From the NCBI GenBank assembly GCA_014695345.1, contig JACJOC010000100.1:1-36826 (forward strand): a stretch of 36,826 nt of DNA, given 5' to 3'. The stretch comes from Cyanobacteria bacterium FACHB-471 (GTDB lineage Bacteria; Cyanobacteriota; Cyanobacteriia; Elainellales; Elainellaceae). The number at the start of each line of letters is the position of its first letter. Within the stretch, counting starts at the first letter, position 1. The notes beneath the pieces are model-generated. The model saw nothing but the letters and a program-made list of their open reading frames with translations. It ran no database searches and was not told the DNA's origin. Positions 1-7,282 of the stretch are shown piece after piece. The translations under genes were made by a program, and so were the position numbers.

Positions 1-195
1 TCCAGCTTAGTAAATGTCATCGCAATCGCTGTTTGATGCACTCATACTGGAACTGTAGCGAGCATAGCTCAACTTAACCACCCCCTATCCCTAGTGCCGC
101 TGCGTAAGTCCTGAAGTTATAAAGTTTTTGAGGGAATGAAGTGGGCGATCGCCTTTCACACCAGATATTTCTTCTGAAAAATGTAAACAAAAACA

Positions 196-428
196 GGTTT
201 GCGAGTTTTAAATCAAGTTTTTGAGTTTTAGACCTGGTTTCCGAGTTTTGAATTAGGTTTTTGAGTTTTACAGCCATTCTCCAATAGGTAAGCCATAGCG
301 TAAGGGCAGTTCGCAAACTGCCCTTACAGGGGTTTGTGGTTTATCCAAGTGAAAATGTCTGTAAATCAGGTTTTCAACTTCAGAATTAGGTTTTTGAGTT
401 TTGAATCAAGTTTTTAAACTCAAAAAGC
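196..428. repeat. 20-bp tandem repeat in two blocks
   Basis: Seven units of 20 bp, each built around the core GGTTTTTGAGTTTT, lie in two blocks: 196-275 (four units) and 369-428 (three units). The blocks stay close to strict 20-bp spacing and are separated by 93 bp that contain a palindrome of a dispersed family. The final unit is the most diverged. The period is close to two helical turns. No protein frame is evident. The function is unknown; it may be a regulatory array or simply a microsatellite-like repeat upstream of prmA. Confidence 0.75.
300..327. repeat. Palindromic dispersed repeat, TAAGGGC family
   Basis: A perfect inverted repeat with 12-bp arms (GTAAGGGCAGTT and its complement) and a 4-base loop. 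A sister copy with the same outer arm sequence lies at 2294-2321. It sits inside the segment that interrupts the 20-bp tandem array, which suggests insertion. It could also fold as an RNA hairpin. Confidence 0.75.
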
Positions 429-494
429 TTTAAGAGCAGTGCAAGGACAGGGCTGAAATACAATGGGTAAGTAACTCAGTTTAAGGCAGCAACC

Positions 495-1382
495 TTGGCA
501 AGTAGCTGGTGGGAAATTCAGATTCTCTGCGATCCGGTTTTGGAAGATTTGGTGTTTTGGCGGCTGGAGGTGTTTGGCTGTCGGGGTACCTCCAGCGAGA
601 TTAAGGGGCATTCCTGCCTAATCAAGGCTTATCTGCCGCAAATGCAGGCGCAGTTGCTAGATTTGGCGGCTTTGTCGCTGCTGTTGCGACAGGATGCGCT
701 GTGTGCCGAGTTGCCGATTCCTGCAATGCAGTGGCATTTGATTGAGGAGGAAGATTGGTCTAGCAGTTGGAAGGATCATTGGCAGCCTCAAGAGGTAGGC
801 GATCGCCTGCTGATCAATCCTGCTTGGTTGCCCAATCCTGAGGCGAGCGATCGTAAAATTTTGCGGCTCGATCCGGGGGTTGCCTTCGGCACTGGGGCAC
901 ACGCCACTACGCAGCTTTGCCTTGAGTCTTTGGAGATGCGTTTGGGTGAGCCAGGTAATGCCGTGATTGCAGACATTGGCTGCGGCTCTGGCATTCTCTC
1001 AATTGGCGCACTGTTGCTCGGTGCAAAACAAATTTATGCGGTTGACAATGACCCATTGGCGGTGATGTCTACCGAAAGCAACCGAGAACTAAATCAAGTT
1101 GAGCCACACCGTTTAATTGTCGCCGAGGGCAGCATTGAGCGACTGCCGGAGCTTACGTCTGAGCCAGTTGATGGAATTCTCTGCAACATTCTGGCGGAAG
1201 TGATCATTGATTTAATTCCGCAAATGGAAGCGATCGTCCAACCCACCACCTGGGGAATTTTCAGCGGCATTTTGCTTGACCAGGTGAAACCCGTCGCTGA
1301 CACGCTAGAGCAAAGCGGCTGGATTGTTGCAACGCTCTGGCGCAGAAAGGATTGGTGCTGTTTGAATGTACGGCGTTCCTAA
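495..1382 (+). CDS. prmA: Ribosomal protein L11 methyltransferase
   Basis: This is a 295-residue SAM-dependent methyltransferase that trimethylates ribosomal protein L11 in the cytosol. The N-terminal region (about residues 1-110) matches the substrate-recognition part of PrmA and begins with the SWWEIQ stretch seen in cyanobacterial members. The catalytic domain has GTGAHATT near residue 132, the SAM motif [10 protein letters not shown] near 159 and the acidic strand AVDNDP near 182. NILAE near 231 fits the NxxA motif of the family. The start is TTG: no upstream ATG is in frame, and the TTG start gives the usual family length. The ribosome binding site is weak (AAGG at 484-487). A hairpin with a T run follows the stop. 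Confidence 0.95.
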   Translation: MASSWWEIQILCDPVLEDLVFWRLEVFGCRGTSSEIKGHSCLIKAYLPQMQAQLLDLAALSLLLRQDALCAELPIPAMQWHLIEEEDWSSSWKDHWQPQEVGDRLLINPAWLPNPEASDRKILRLDPGVAFGTGAHATTQLCLESLEMRLGEPGNAVIADIGCGSGILSIGALLLGAKQIYAVDNDPLAVMSTESNRELNQVEPHRLIVAEGSIERLPELTSEPVDGILCNILAEVIIDLIPQMEAIVQPTTWGIFSGILLDQVKPVADTLEQSGWIVATLWRRKDWCCLNVRRS

Positions 1383-1393
1383 CGCTATGGAGT

Positions 1394-1432
1394 GTGTGAA
1401 TGCAGCCGCTTAGAGGTACATTCACACTTTTT
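1394..1432 (+). terminator. Intrinsic terminator after prmA
   Basis: A 9-bp perfect stem, GTGTGAATG (1394-1402) with CATTCACAC (1419-1427), is followed by five T. It sits just after the prmA stop and before the 3' end of the convergent S4-domain gene. Confidence 0.85.
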
Positions 1433-1436
1433 AGAT

Positions 1437-2216
1437 TTAGACAAAACGAGTCAACTGCACCCGATAGCGTTCCTTTTTGGTTACGGCGACTTCACCAATT
1501 TCCAAGCGCCCTTTGCCCCGAATCGCGACCAGGTCGCCCGATTTAAGCTGATGGCTGGGCTGGGTAACGTCCTTCCAATTGACCCGCACGTCTCCGCCGC
1601 TAATCATCTCCGCCATTTTGCTGCGCGACATGCCAAACCCAGCAGAGGCAACCGCATCTAGTCGCAAAGAAGCTTCTACGGTCGTCAGTTCTTTCTTTTT
1701 GGGTTCCCGAATTTTCAGCTCGCTCAGGTCAATCTGCCGCGTTTTGACGGGAACTGAGCGTACCTGCGTCAGACTCATTTCCAGAAATTCGACCAGTTCG
1801 GGAACGACGATCGCCTGTCCACCCCGCTCTCCCAAAACAATGATGTCGCCCACCTTGTCGCGCACCAGTCCCGTGCCTAACAGTGACCCCAAAAAGTCGC
1901 GATGAGTCGCTGAGTCAAACAGAAAGTTTCCGGCAATGTCTAGCGCGGCGATCGCCACCTGAGACTGATCTAAAGGAATTTCAGGACGAGCAATCGCCAC
2001 ACGCTGACGTTCGGCTTGCGGATAGCCTCCCCAAGCCAGCAGTTGCACCTCGGTCAGCCGTGCAAACATTTGCTGCACTTCAGCTAACTCAGGCGGCGAA
2101 AGAAAATCGGTACAGACCACCTCCCAGGTTTTAATAGCCTGATCAGCCTGGTCAATGACCCGTGCAGCGCTGTCTCGATTTTCGATTCCCTGAAGCAGTT
2201 CTTCTCTAGGCAGCAT
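1437..2216 (-). CDS. Photosystem II S4 domain protein (YlmH-type RNA-binding)
   Basis: A 259-residue protein with the layout of the cyanobacterial and plant photosystem II S4 domain family, related to YlmH of Gram-positive bacteria. The N-terminal two thirds form a YlmH-like part. The S4 RNA-binding domain lies at about residues 185-245 and includes LRLDAVASAGFGMSRSKM, followed by GGDVRVNW and LKSGDLVAIRGKGR. The family is linked to photosystem II or ribosome-associated functions, and the precise substrate is not established. The gene is monocistronic and convergent with prmA. Upstream lie a palindrome and a minus-strand terminator belonging to a riboswitch-led transcript. Confidence 0.9.
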   Translation of the reverse strand: MLPREELLQGIENRDSAARVIDQADQAIKTWEVVCTDFLSPPELAEVQQMFARLTEVQLLAWGGYPQAERQRVAIARPEIPLDQSQVAIAALDIAGNFLFDSATHRDFLGSLLGTGLVRDKVGDIIVLGERGGQAIVVPELVEFLEMSLTQVRSVPVKTRQIDLSELKIREPKKKELTTVEASLRLDAVASAGFGMSRSKMAEMISGGDVRVNWKDVTQPSHQLKSGDLVAIRGKGRLEIGEVAVTKKERYRVQLTRFV

Positions 2217-2293
2217 AATTGAGCGATCGCCTTAAAACTCTAATTTTAATACTGTTACAGCTACAGCGTTTTTCTAGATGAATGACACACAGT

Positions 2294-2321
2294 TAAGGGC
2301 GAACGGCCGCGTTCGCCCTTA
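2294..2321. repeat. Palindromic dispersed repeat, TAAGGGC family
   Basis: Perfect 11-bp arms TAAGGGCGAAC/GTTCGCCCTTA flank a 6-base centre. It is the same family as the element at 300-327 (shared TAAGGGC ends and GTTCGC core). It lies between the S4-domain gene and the minus-strand terminator. Confidence 0.75.
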
Positions 2322-2351
2322 CAGCGATTTGTTCTAAGAATTGCATCTTCC

Positions 2352-2386
2352 AAAGAAAAAGGGGCGCATCGCAAAGCGATCGCCCC
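2352..2386 (-). terminator. Minus-strand intrinsic terminator of the riboswitch-led transcript
   Basis: Read on the minus strand, an 11-bp GC-rich stem with one bulge (arms GGGGCGAT CGC / GCG ATGCGCCCC) closes on a TTT loop and is followed by TTTTTCTTT. It ends any transcript starting from the aptamer at 2583-2735 before it reaches the S4-domain gene, unless read-through is regulated. Confidence 0.75.
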
Positions 2387-2449
2387 TCACGCTGGTCAAA
2401 CTTGACTTGAGCAACAGACTTGGTCAGGCAGCAGCTTATAGACTACTGC

Positions 2450-2566
2450 TCAGTTCTCTACCTGACTCAGCCCGACAGACGCAGGAAAAACCCCGCTGCT
2501 CAAACGTTTGAACAGACACAGCAATGGTGCTGAAGCCTGTTCAGGATCATGATTAGATCGGTGCAT
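2450..2566 (-). CDS. Possible 38-residue small ORF downstream of riboswitch
   Basis: An ATG at 2566 opens a 38-codon frame (MHRSNHDPEQ... to QVEN) lying between the minus-strand aptamer and its terminator. No Shine-Dalgarno sequence is visible and I recognise no family. It is the only start-to-stop frame on this short transcript that could be the riboswitch target. The alternative is that the transcript is noncoding. Treat it as a candidate only. Confidence 0.2.
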   Translation of the reverse strand: MHRSNHDPEQASAPLLCLFKRLSSGVFPASVGLSQVEN

Positions 2567-2582
2567 TATGAAAAAATGCTGA

Positions 2583-2735
2583 CCTTTCAATCTCCCCTCA
2601 ATGCCGACGAAGTTAGCTGACGGGCTAGGACTGAGAGATGTCCTTCTCAATTAACCTCAGAGATAAGCCCCAAATTTGGTTCCTCCGTTCCAGGAAGTGC
2701 GTTAAAGAAAATTGCAAGACCCGGATTAAGCTGAC
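2583..2735 (-). ncRNA. Probable ydaO/yuaA (cyclic-di-AMP) riboswitch aptamer
   Basis: Reading the minus strand, the conserved blocks of the ydaO aptamer appear in order: GCTTAATCC, CGGAGGAACC, GGGGCTTATCT, then AGCCCGTCAGCTAACTTCGT followed by CGGC, and a closing GGGGAGA. A second copy on the plus strand at 3055-3201 shares these blocks, which supports a conserved RNA rather than chance. I could not find a convincing long P1 stem for this copy. No gene start follows closely: a terminator lies about 200 nt downstream and the next gene, the S4-domain protein, about 370 nt downstream. Confidence 0.75.
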
Positions 2736-3054
2736 CTATTCAGTTTGATGACAGGATAGCCTCTAGTTAGATACTTCGTCAACCCAATGTGTTGAATATG
2801 TATTGAATAGCCCGAATATGTAATCTAAAAGACAATTGCAGATCGAGATAGATTGGCGATCGCTAATTGGCTCAAACGCCTCAGCCATAAAGCATCTACC
2901 GCAAGATAGTTAGAAGCTCACCCGGAACATGTTAATTTATCAAACGTTGTATGAGTTGCCATGGGCATTTGCCCAAAAATCTCGTACTCTAAATGAGTGG
3001 TGAATGCTTCTGTAGATTCACTCACGTTTGGTTCTATTTCAGTTCTGTTTTAGT

Positions 3055-3201
3055 AGTTGAGTGGGAGCCTAATCCAAACCTATTGGTAGGTTTGAAGCGG
3101 AGGAACCAATTGTTTATCGGGGCTAATCTCAATATGAGAGAGACACCTTCCAGTCTTAGCCCGTCAGCTAACTCCGTCGGCCTTGGAAGGAGAACTCAAG
3201 G
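3055..3201 (+). ncRNA. Probable ydaO/yuaA (cyclic-di-AMP) riboswitch upstream of USP gene
   Basis: The aptamer contains GCCTAATCC, GCGGAGGAACCAA, GGGGCTAATCT, and AGCCCGTCAGCTAACTCCGT followed by CGGC. These match the conserved joints of the ydaO class. The P1 helix can form between TTGAGT (3057-3062) and ACTCAA (3194-3199). The aptamer ends about 210 nt before the likely GTG start of the universal-stress-protein gene. In that interval a hairpin (CCTCTC 3371-3376 with GAGAGG 3396-3401) would mask the Shine-Dalgarno sequence, and a nested hairpin (GTTTAGG 3231-3237 with CCTAAAC 3266-3272) could serve as the switch. Confidence 0.82.
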
Positions 3202-3394
3202 ATTTGACTAAGCTATCTGTAGAAGCGGTCGTTTAGGCTTACAAGGTTGTAAAACCGGGAGTATTCCTAAACTTGCTAATGCAGCTAGAGTCGCTGGAGT
3301 CTCCTCAAGTAGGGTGTTTCTGTTTGGATCAAGTCTATCCAGATGGGTACAGTCCTTCTTTCCTGACCCACCTCTCATTTCTAGTTCACTTCGT

Positions 3395-3401
3395 GGAGAG
3401 G
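3395..3401 (+). promoter_or_regulatory. Masked Shine-Dalgarno of the USP gene
   Basis: GGAGAGG lies 8 nt before GTG at 3410 and decides that start. Its GAGAGG part can pair with CCTCTC at 3371-3376, so access of the ribosome may depend on the folding of the leader. Confidence 0.5.
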
Positions 3402-3409
3402 TCAAAGCT

Positions 3410-4048
3410 GTGAAAATCAAACCGATGTTAGCTCGTCTGCAAGGTACGCTAGGTCAACGCAACCTGGCCGAGCAAATGCTGCTGTTACCAGAGCCAGAAG
3501 TGTCTGCGGCAGCTAATTTTCAGTCGCAGGAGCTAGCTCAAGAGTCGATTAATCTGATGGTTGGCTATACGGGTTCTCCTTGCAGCCAAACGGCTCTAGA
3601 TCTGACTTTTTGGATGGCGCACCAAACTCGTTTAGCAACTCAAAAGCAAGTAACGGTGCATGTGGTTTATGTAGTCGATGAGGTTGCAACCCTAACCAAA
3701 ACAACTCGATCGAACTCTAAAGGAAATGGTGGGAGACAATTGCTGCATGCTTCCAAGACAGAGCGTTCTAGTACCGCAACGTTGACCCGTCCTGAAACTC
3801 CCTTTGAGCAGGCAGACCGGATTCTTTGGCAGGCTCGGTGCCTAGCTGAGGAATGGCGCGGATCACTAAATACTCACTTGCGGATTGGGAATTGCGCCGA
3901 GGAGTTAAAGCAGGTGGCGATCGCCGAATCTGCTGATGTCCTTGTTTTGGGTTGCCGTTCTGTTCGCCATCCTCTAATTTCGCAATGGTCCAAAGGGTTT
4001 CCCTGCGCGGTTTTAGGAATTCCGGCGATCGCCAATCTAGATTTGTAG
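3410..4048 (+). CDS. Universal stress protein-like protein
   Basis: About 212 residues from the GTG at 3410, chosen because GGAGAGG lies 8 nt upstream; ATG at 3425 (MLARLQ...) is the alternative. The body has the USP alpha/beta fold pattern: a first strand INLMVGYTGSPCSQTALDLTFWMA, a strand with VTVHVVYVVDE, and a terminal IAESADVLVLGCRS strand. The usual ATP loop (GxxGxxG then GS) is not preserved; LGCRSVRHPLISQWSKG stands in its place, so nucleotide binding is doubtful. The central segment (about 95-135) is a variable Ser/Thr-rich insert. The upstream ydaO-type riboswitch suggests control by cyclic-di-AMP. The next gene starts 28 nt after the stop, so the two are probably cotranscribed. Confidence 0.8.
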   Translation: MKIKPMLARLQGTLGQRNLAEQMLLLPEPEVSAAANFQSQELAQESINLMVGYTGSPCSQTALDLTFWMAHQTRLATQKQVTVHVVYVVDEVATLTKTTRSNSKGNGGRQLLHASKTERSSTATLTRPETPFEQADRILWQARCLAEEWRGSLNTHLRIGNCAEELKQVAIAESADVLVLGCRSVRHPLISQWSKGFPCAVLGIPAIANLDL

Positions 4049-4076
4049 CTACACCTCTTCCTGCATTGCAAGAAGT

Positions 4077-4706
4077 ATGGCGAAGGAAACAGCGATAGAC
4101 GAAATTGCTAAACAAGTCATAGATCTGTACGAACAGATTGATCAGCAGACCGGCGCATTTCAGGCAGCTACTCAGCTTCACTGTCCCGCGGGCTGTGGTC
4201 GCTGCTGCGAAAATCCTCATGTAGAAGCTACCCCTCTAGAGATGGTACCACTGGCAGTGGAGCTATTTCGGCAAGGTGAAGCAGCGAAATGGCTGGAGAA
4301 GTCGGCTGAAGTGAATGAAACGAATGCCTGCCTCTTTTACGAGCCTGATTTGGACGTACCCGGAAATGGGCGCTGTCAAGTTTATCTCTGGCGACCGTCC
4401 ATTTGCAGGTTATTTGGTTATGCAACGGTGGCAGATCGAGAGGGTCAGCCCAGGTTTGCTGCCTGTATGCGCCACAAAGCAGATATTCCAGAAGTCGTGG
4501 CAACGGTTCAAGAGGCGATCGCCAATGGTTTACCTGCTCCCAGTTTTGCAATGTCCCAGCAAATTGCTCACCTGGCTCCCCATTTGAGTGGTGAGCGAAT
4601 GCCGCTCAATCAAGCGCTCACCATAGCTTTAAGGTGGGTTGGGCTGCGTTTGCAGATGGAACAAGTTGAGCGATCGGATATCAATTCGGTTCAGCGAAGC
4701 AGTTAG
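4077..4706 (+). CDS. YkgJ family cysteine cluster protein
   Basis: A 209-residue protein of the zinc/iron-chelating cysteine-cluster family (YkgJ, formerly UPF0153). The cysteine pattern is CPAGCGRCCENPHVEATPLE near residues 36-55, then ACLFYEPD near 83 and GRCQVYLWRPSICRLFGY near 97-115, and ACMRHK near 129. Family members are thought to bind a metal or Fe-S cluster, but the reaction is unknown. It follows the USP gene by 28 nt and so may share the riboswitch-controlled transcript. It is soluble, with no signal peptide. Confidence 0.85.
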   Translation: MAKETAIDEIAKQVIDLYEQIDQQTGAFQAATQLHCPAGCGRCCENPHVEATPLEMVPLAVELFRQGEAAKWLEKSAEVNETNACLFYEPDLDVPGNGRCQVYLWRPSICRLFGYATVADREGQPRFAACMRHKADIPEVVATVQEAIANGLPAPSFAMSQQIAHLAPHLSGERMPLNQALTIALRWVGLRLQMEQVERSDINSVQRSS

Positions 4707-4771
4707 TCCTGCTTCAATTCCACGTCCCTGCTAGGATCAAGAAGGATGAGTATGTTTCTTGATGAATAGCT

Positions 4772-5242
4772 ATGTCATTGGACAATCTGCGCGATCTTTA
4801 TCAGCAGGTCATTCTAGAGCGCTACAAAAAGCCTCGCAACCGGGGCAAAACTGATCCAGTCGATCGCTACCAGAAAGGACACAACCCTTCCTGTGGCGAC
4901 ACGATTGAGTTAACCCTGCAACTGAATGACGCAGAAGACCAGATTCAAGACGTAAAGTTTGAGGGAGAAGGCTGTGCGATCGCGATGGCATCGGTTGATC
5001 TGATGGCTGATGCATTGCGGGGCAAAACTACTGCCGAAGCTCTGGAAATGGTGCAAAAGTTTCAGGCAATGATGAAGGGCGAGGCAGAATTTCCTTCGGA
5101 GTTGCGAAAGCTTAACGTGATGCAGGGCGTTGCTCAGTTTCCAGTGCGAATCAAGTGTGCCAACCTGTCTTGGCATACGGTCAAGGCAGCTTTGGAACTA
5201 GCGAAGGACGTTCAGCCTGCTGGGTTTATCAGCAACGAGTAA
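4772..5242 (+). CDS. sufU: SUF Fe-S cluster assembly scaffold SufU/NifU-like
   Basis: A 156-residue IscU-fold protein. The three cluster-binding cysteines are C41 (NPSCGD), C68 (GEGCAI) and C129 (IKCANLSW), and the conserved D43 is present. An insertion relative to IscU between the second and third Cys, together with the KPRNRG N-terminal motif, is typical of SufU. It acts as a scaffold or sulfur-transfer partner of the SufS cysteine desulfurase in the cytosol. No suf partner gene lies beside it here. Confidence 0.9.
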   Translation: MSLDNLRDLYQQVILERYKKPRNRGKTDPVDRYQKGHNPSCGDTIELTLQLNDAEDQIQDVKFEGEGCAIAMASVDLMADALRGKTTAEALEMVQKFQAMMKGEAEFPSELRKLNVMQGVAQFPVRIKCANLSWHTVKAALELAKDVQPAGFISNE

Positions 5243-5330
5243 GATTAAAATTCTGTTTTGAAGGTTGGGTGCCATTGTTCCATAATCTTCAAGATATTAA
5301 GTTGAAGTGCCATCAAGAATTACAGAAAAC

Positions 5331-5885
5331 ATGCCAACCAACGTTGACTTTTTTCAATTTGCTCAATGGGCGGGGATCGCAACCCTGGTATTTGGAGCGA
5401 TCGCCCTGCTTGGCTTTTTATTCAAATGGGGCATCCGGTTTCGGCTGGTTGGTGCGACAGGTTTGCTGGTGGTGCTGACAGTAGGGCTGTTTGGGCTGGG
5501 ATTATTTCCCTTTACCCGCACGGTGATTCCAGGTGCGGTGCGGTACTCCACCATTTATGACTCTGGCGCTGATCGGGTGGTGATCGTGGTGCCTCAAACC
5601 ATTACAGAAACAGAACTAACTGCCACTTTGCAGCAAGCAGCCAGCAATCTGTTTTCTCCCGGTCGTCTCAGTCGAGGCGATGACAAGCTAACCATTCGGG
5701 CGCGGACAGTACTACATCCCCAACCAGGAATTTCCCAACCGTTGTACTTAGGGCAAATTAGGCGATCGCTCTTTATCCGCGACGATGAGCAAATGGAAAT
5801 CAAACTCTACCCCGAAAACTTCGCCCAGCTTCCCCCGCCCGAAGTACCTTCTGAAGTGGAGCCAGCCAGTATGTCCAATATGTAA
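5331..5885 (+). CDS. ycf51: Ycf51 family protein
   Basis: About 184 residues from ATG 5331; a GTG at 5307 would add eight residues. It matches the Ycf51/DUF2518 family conserved in cyanobacteria and algal plastids. There are two N-terminal membrane segments (about 12-31 and 36-62 of the protein). A soluble domain follows with strands around YDSGADRVVIVVP, LTIRARTVLHPQPG and PLYLGQIRRSLFIRDD, and a short proline-rich tail. No function is established. No clear Shine-Dalgarno precedes either start. Confidence 0.85.
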   Translation: MPTNVDFFQFAQWAGIATLVFGAIALLGFLFKWGIRFRLVGATGLLVVLTVGLFGLGLFPFTRTVIPGAVRYSTIYDSGADRVVIVVPQTITETELTATLQQAASNLFSPGRLSRGDDKLTIRARTVLHPQPGISQPLYLGQIRRSLFIRDDEQMEIKLYPENFAQLPPPEVPSEVEPASMSNM

Positions 5886-6064
5886 GGACTTCCTGATGCA
5901 AGTGGGAGTAAGGGGAGCGAGGGAACTAGGAGTGAACAACAGCAAACTCCTCTACCCCCAACCCCTAATCCCCACTGTTCTATACAGCTTTATGAAAATT
6001 GGTATAAAGTGATTCTTACTAAATTTTTGCCTTTCGCCGCTGATGGTGATGGTTGCTTTGCCTT

Positions 6065-7282
6065 ATGACCCATTCATCCTTGTCTCAAAGTTCGGATGTT
6101 GCGAGTTCTGCTCCGCTGTTTACGCTAAATTTGGCTCCTGCTACGGTAATCCGAGGGCAGGACGCACTGGCCCAATCGGGAGAAGCGATCGCCCGTTTGG
6201 GGAAAAGACCGCTTTTAGTGGGGGGCGATCGCACCCTAGCCGCCGTACAGCCCTTTCTTCAACCTGTTCTAGAGCAGCGGCTAGCAGCAGCTCAAGCCTC
6301 TTACGGAGCAGATTGCAGCGAGGCAAGCTTAGCGGCATTGCGGCAGGCAGCAACCAACCATGAAGCAGATTTGATTATTGGTTTAGGCGGCGGCAAGGCG
6401 CTGGATGCAGCCAAGCTGCTAGCCTATCAGCTCGATCTGCCGATTGTAACGATCCCTACTTCTGCGGCGACTTGTGCTGCCTGGACTGCGCTGTCAAACG
6501 TCTACTCTGCCGAGGGTGCGTTTCTTTATGATGTCAGTCTGGCTCGCTGCCCTGATCTGCTGCTGCTGGACTATGGGCTACTCCAGACTGCCTCCAACCG
6601 CACCCTAATTGCTGGGATTGGGGATGCCCTGGCGAAATGGTACGAGGCATCGGTGAGCAGCGGACACTCTGACCAAACTTTAGTGATTGGGGCAGTGCAG
6701 CAGGCGCGTGTTTTGCGCGACATTCTATTTCAAAAATCGGCGGTGGCACTTCAAGCTCCGGGCAGCGCGGCTTGGCGAGAAGTGGTGGATGCAACGGTGC
6801 TGCTGGCTGGGGTAATTGGCGGATTGGGTGGTGCTCAATGTCGCACGGTAGCGGCTCATGCCGTTCATAACGGTCTAACCCATCTGCTTGAAAGCCACGG
6901 TACGCTGCACGGCGAGAAGGTTGCTTACGGCATTTTGGTGCAGCTTCGCCTGGAGGAAATGGTGCAGGGCAATCAGCTAGCCGCAACGGCGCGCCAACAG
7001 TTGCTCAAGTTTTATGCAGAAATTGGTTTGCCTCAGAGCTTGTCTGATTTAGGCTTAGCGGAGGTGACGCTGGCAAATCTGCAACGCGCCGCAGAAGTTG
7101 CCTGTTCAGTCGGGTCTGATATTCATCGGTTGCCCTTTGAGGTTACGCCTGCTCACCTGATGGCAGCAATGGTATCTACAACAGCGCCCTGTCAGGGATT
7201 CAGAATTTCAGAGCCAGATGGAACTTCGGCTCGGCAAGCGCTGTCCAATATAGCTCATTCTTCTAACGAGGTGCAGGCATGA
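6065..7282 (+). CDS. Iron-containing alcohol / glycerol dehydrogenase family protein
   Basis: About 405 residues from ATG 6065; a TTG at 6053 is the longer alternative. It has the two-domain layout of the family: an N-terminal dinucleotide-binding part with GLGGGKALDAAK near 107-117 and PTSAATCAAWT near 132, then a helical metal-binding domain. The likely metal ligands are D187 (GIGDALAKWYE), H265 (AAHAVHNG) and H282 (HGEKVAYG), arranged as in glycerol dehydrogenase. It should oxidise or reduce an alcohol/ketone with NAD(P); the substrate cannot be read. Its stop overlaps the start of the aminotransferase by 4 nt (ATGA), so they are co-translated and may work in one pathway. Confidence 0.85.
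   Translation: MTHSSLSQSSDVASSAPLFTLNLAPATVIRGQDALAQSGEAIARLGKRPLLVGGDRTLAAVQPFLQPVLEQRLAAAQASYGADCSEASLAALRQAATNHEADLIIGLGGGKALDAAKLLAYQLDLPIVTIPTSAATCAAWTALSNVYSAEGAFLYDVSLARCPDLLLLDYGLLQTASNRTLIAGIGDALAKWYEASVSSGHSDQTLVIGAVQQARVLRDILFQKSAVALQAPGSAAWREVVDATVLLAGVIGGLGGAQCRTVAAHAVHNGLTHLLESHGTLHGEKVAYGILVQLRLEEMVQGNQLAATARQQLLKFYAEIGLPQSLSDLGLAEVTLANLQRAAEVACSVGSDIHRLPFEVTPAHLMAAMVSTTAPCQGFRISEPDGTSARQALSNIAHSSNEVQA

Noticed and set aside
2583-3201. The two similar inverted segments taken as ends of a mobile element or group II intron
   Set aside because: The shared blocks match the ordered conserved parts of the ydaO aptamer, and there is no maturase, transposase or intron domain V between them.
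3314-3409. Longer N-terminus for the USP gene starting at ATG 3314
   Set aside because: It would translate the riboswitch leader and the ribosome binding site, has no Shine-Dalgarno sequence of its own, and adds residues unlike the family.
5884-5990. Possible terminator after ycf51 in the GGGAG/CTCCC-rich stretch
   Set aside because: The pairing is scattered, without a compact stem or a T run.
6534-6986. A 150-codon minus-strand frame inside the dehydrogenase gene
   Set aside because: It is fully antisense to a well-supported gene, is proline- and arginine-rich as expected from GC-biased shadow frames, and has no domain.
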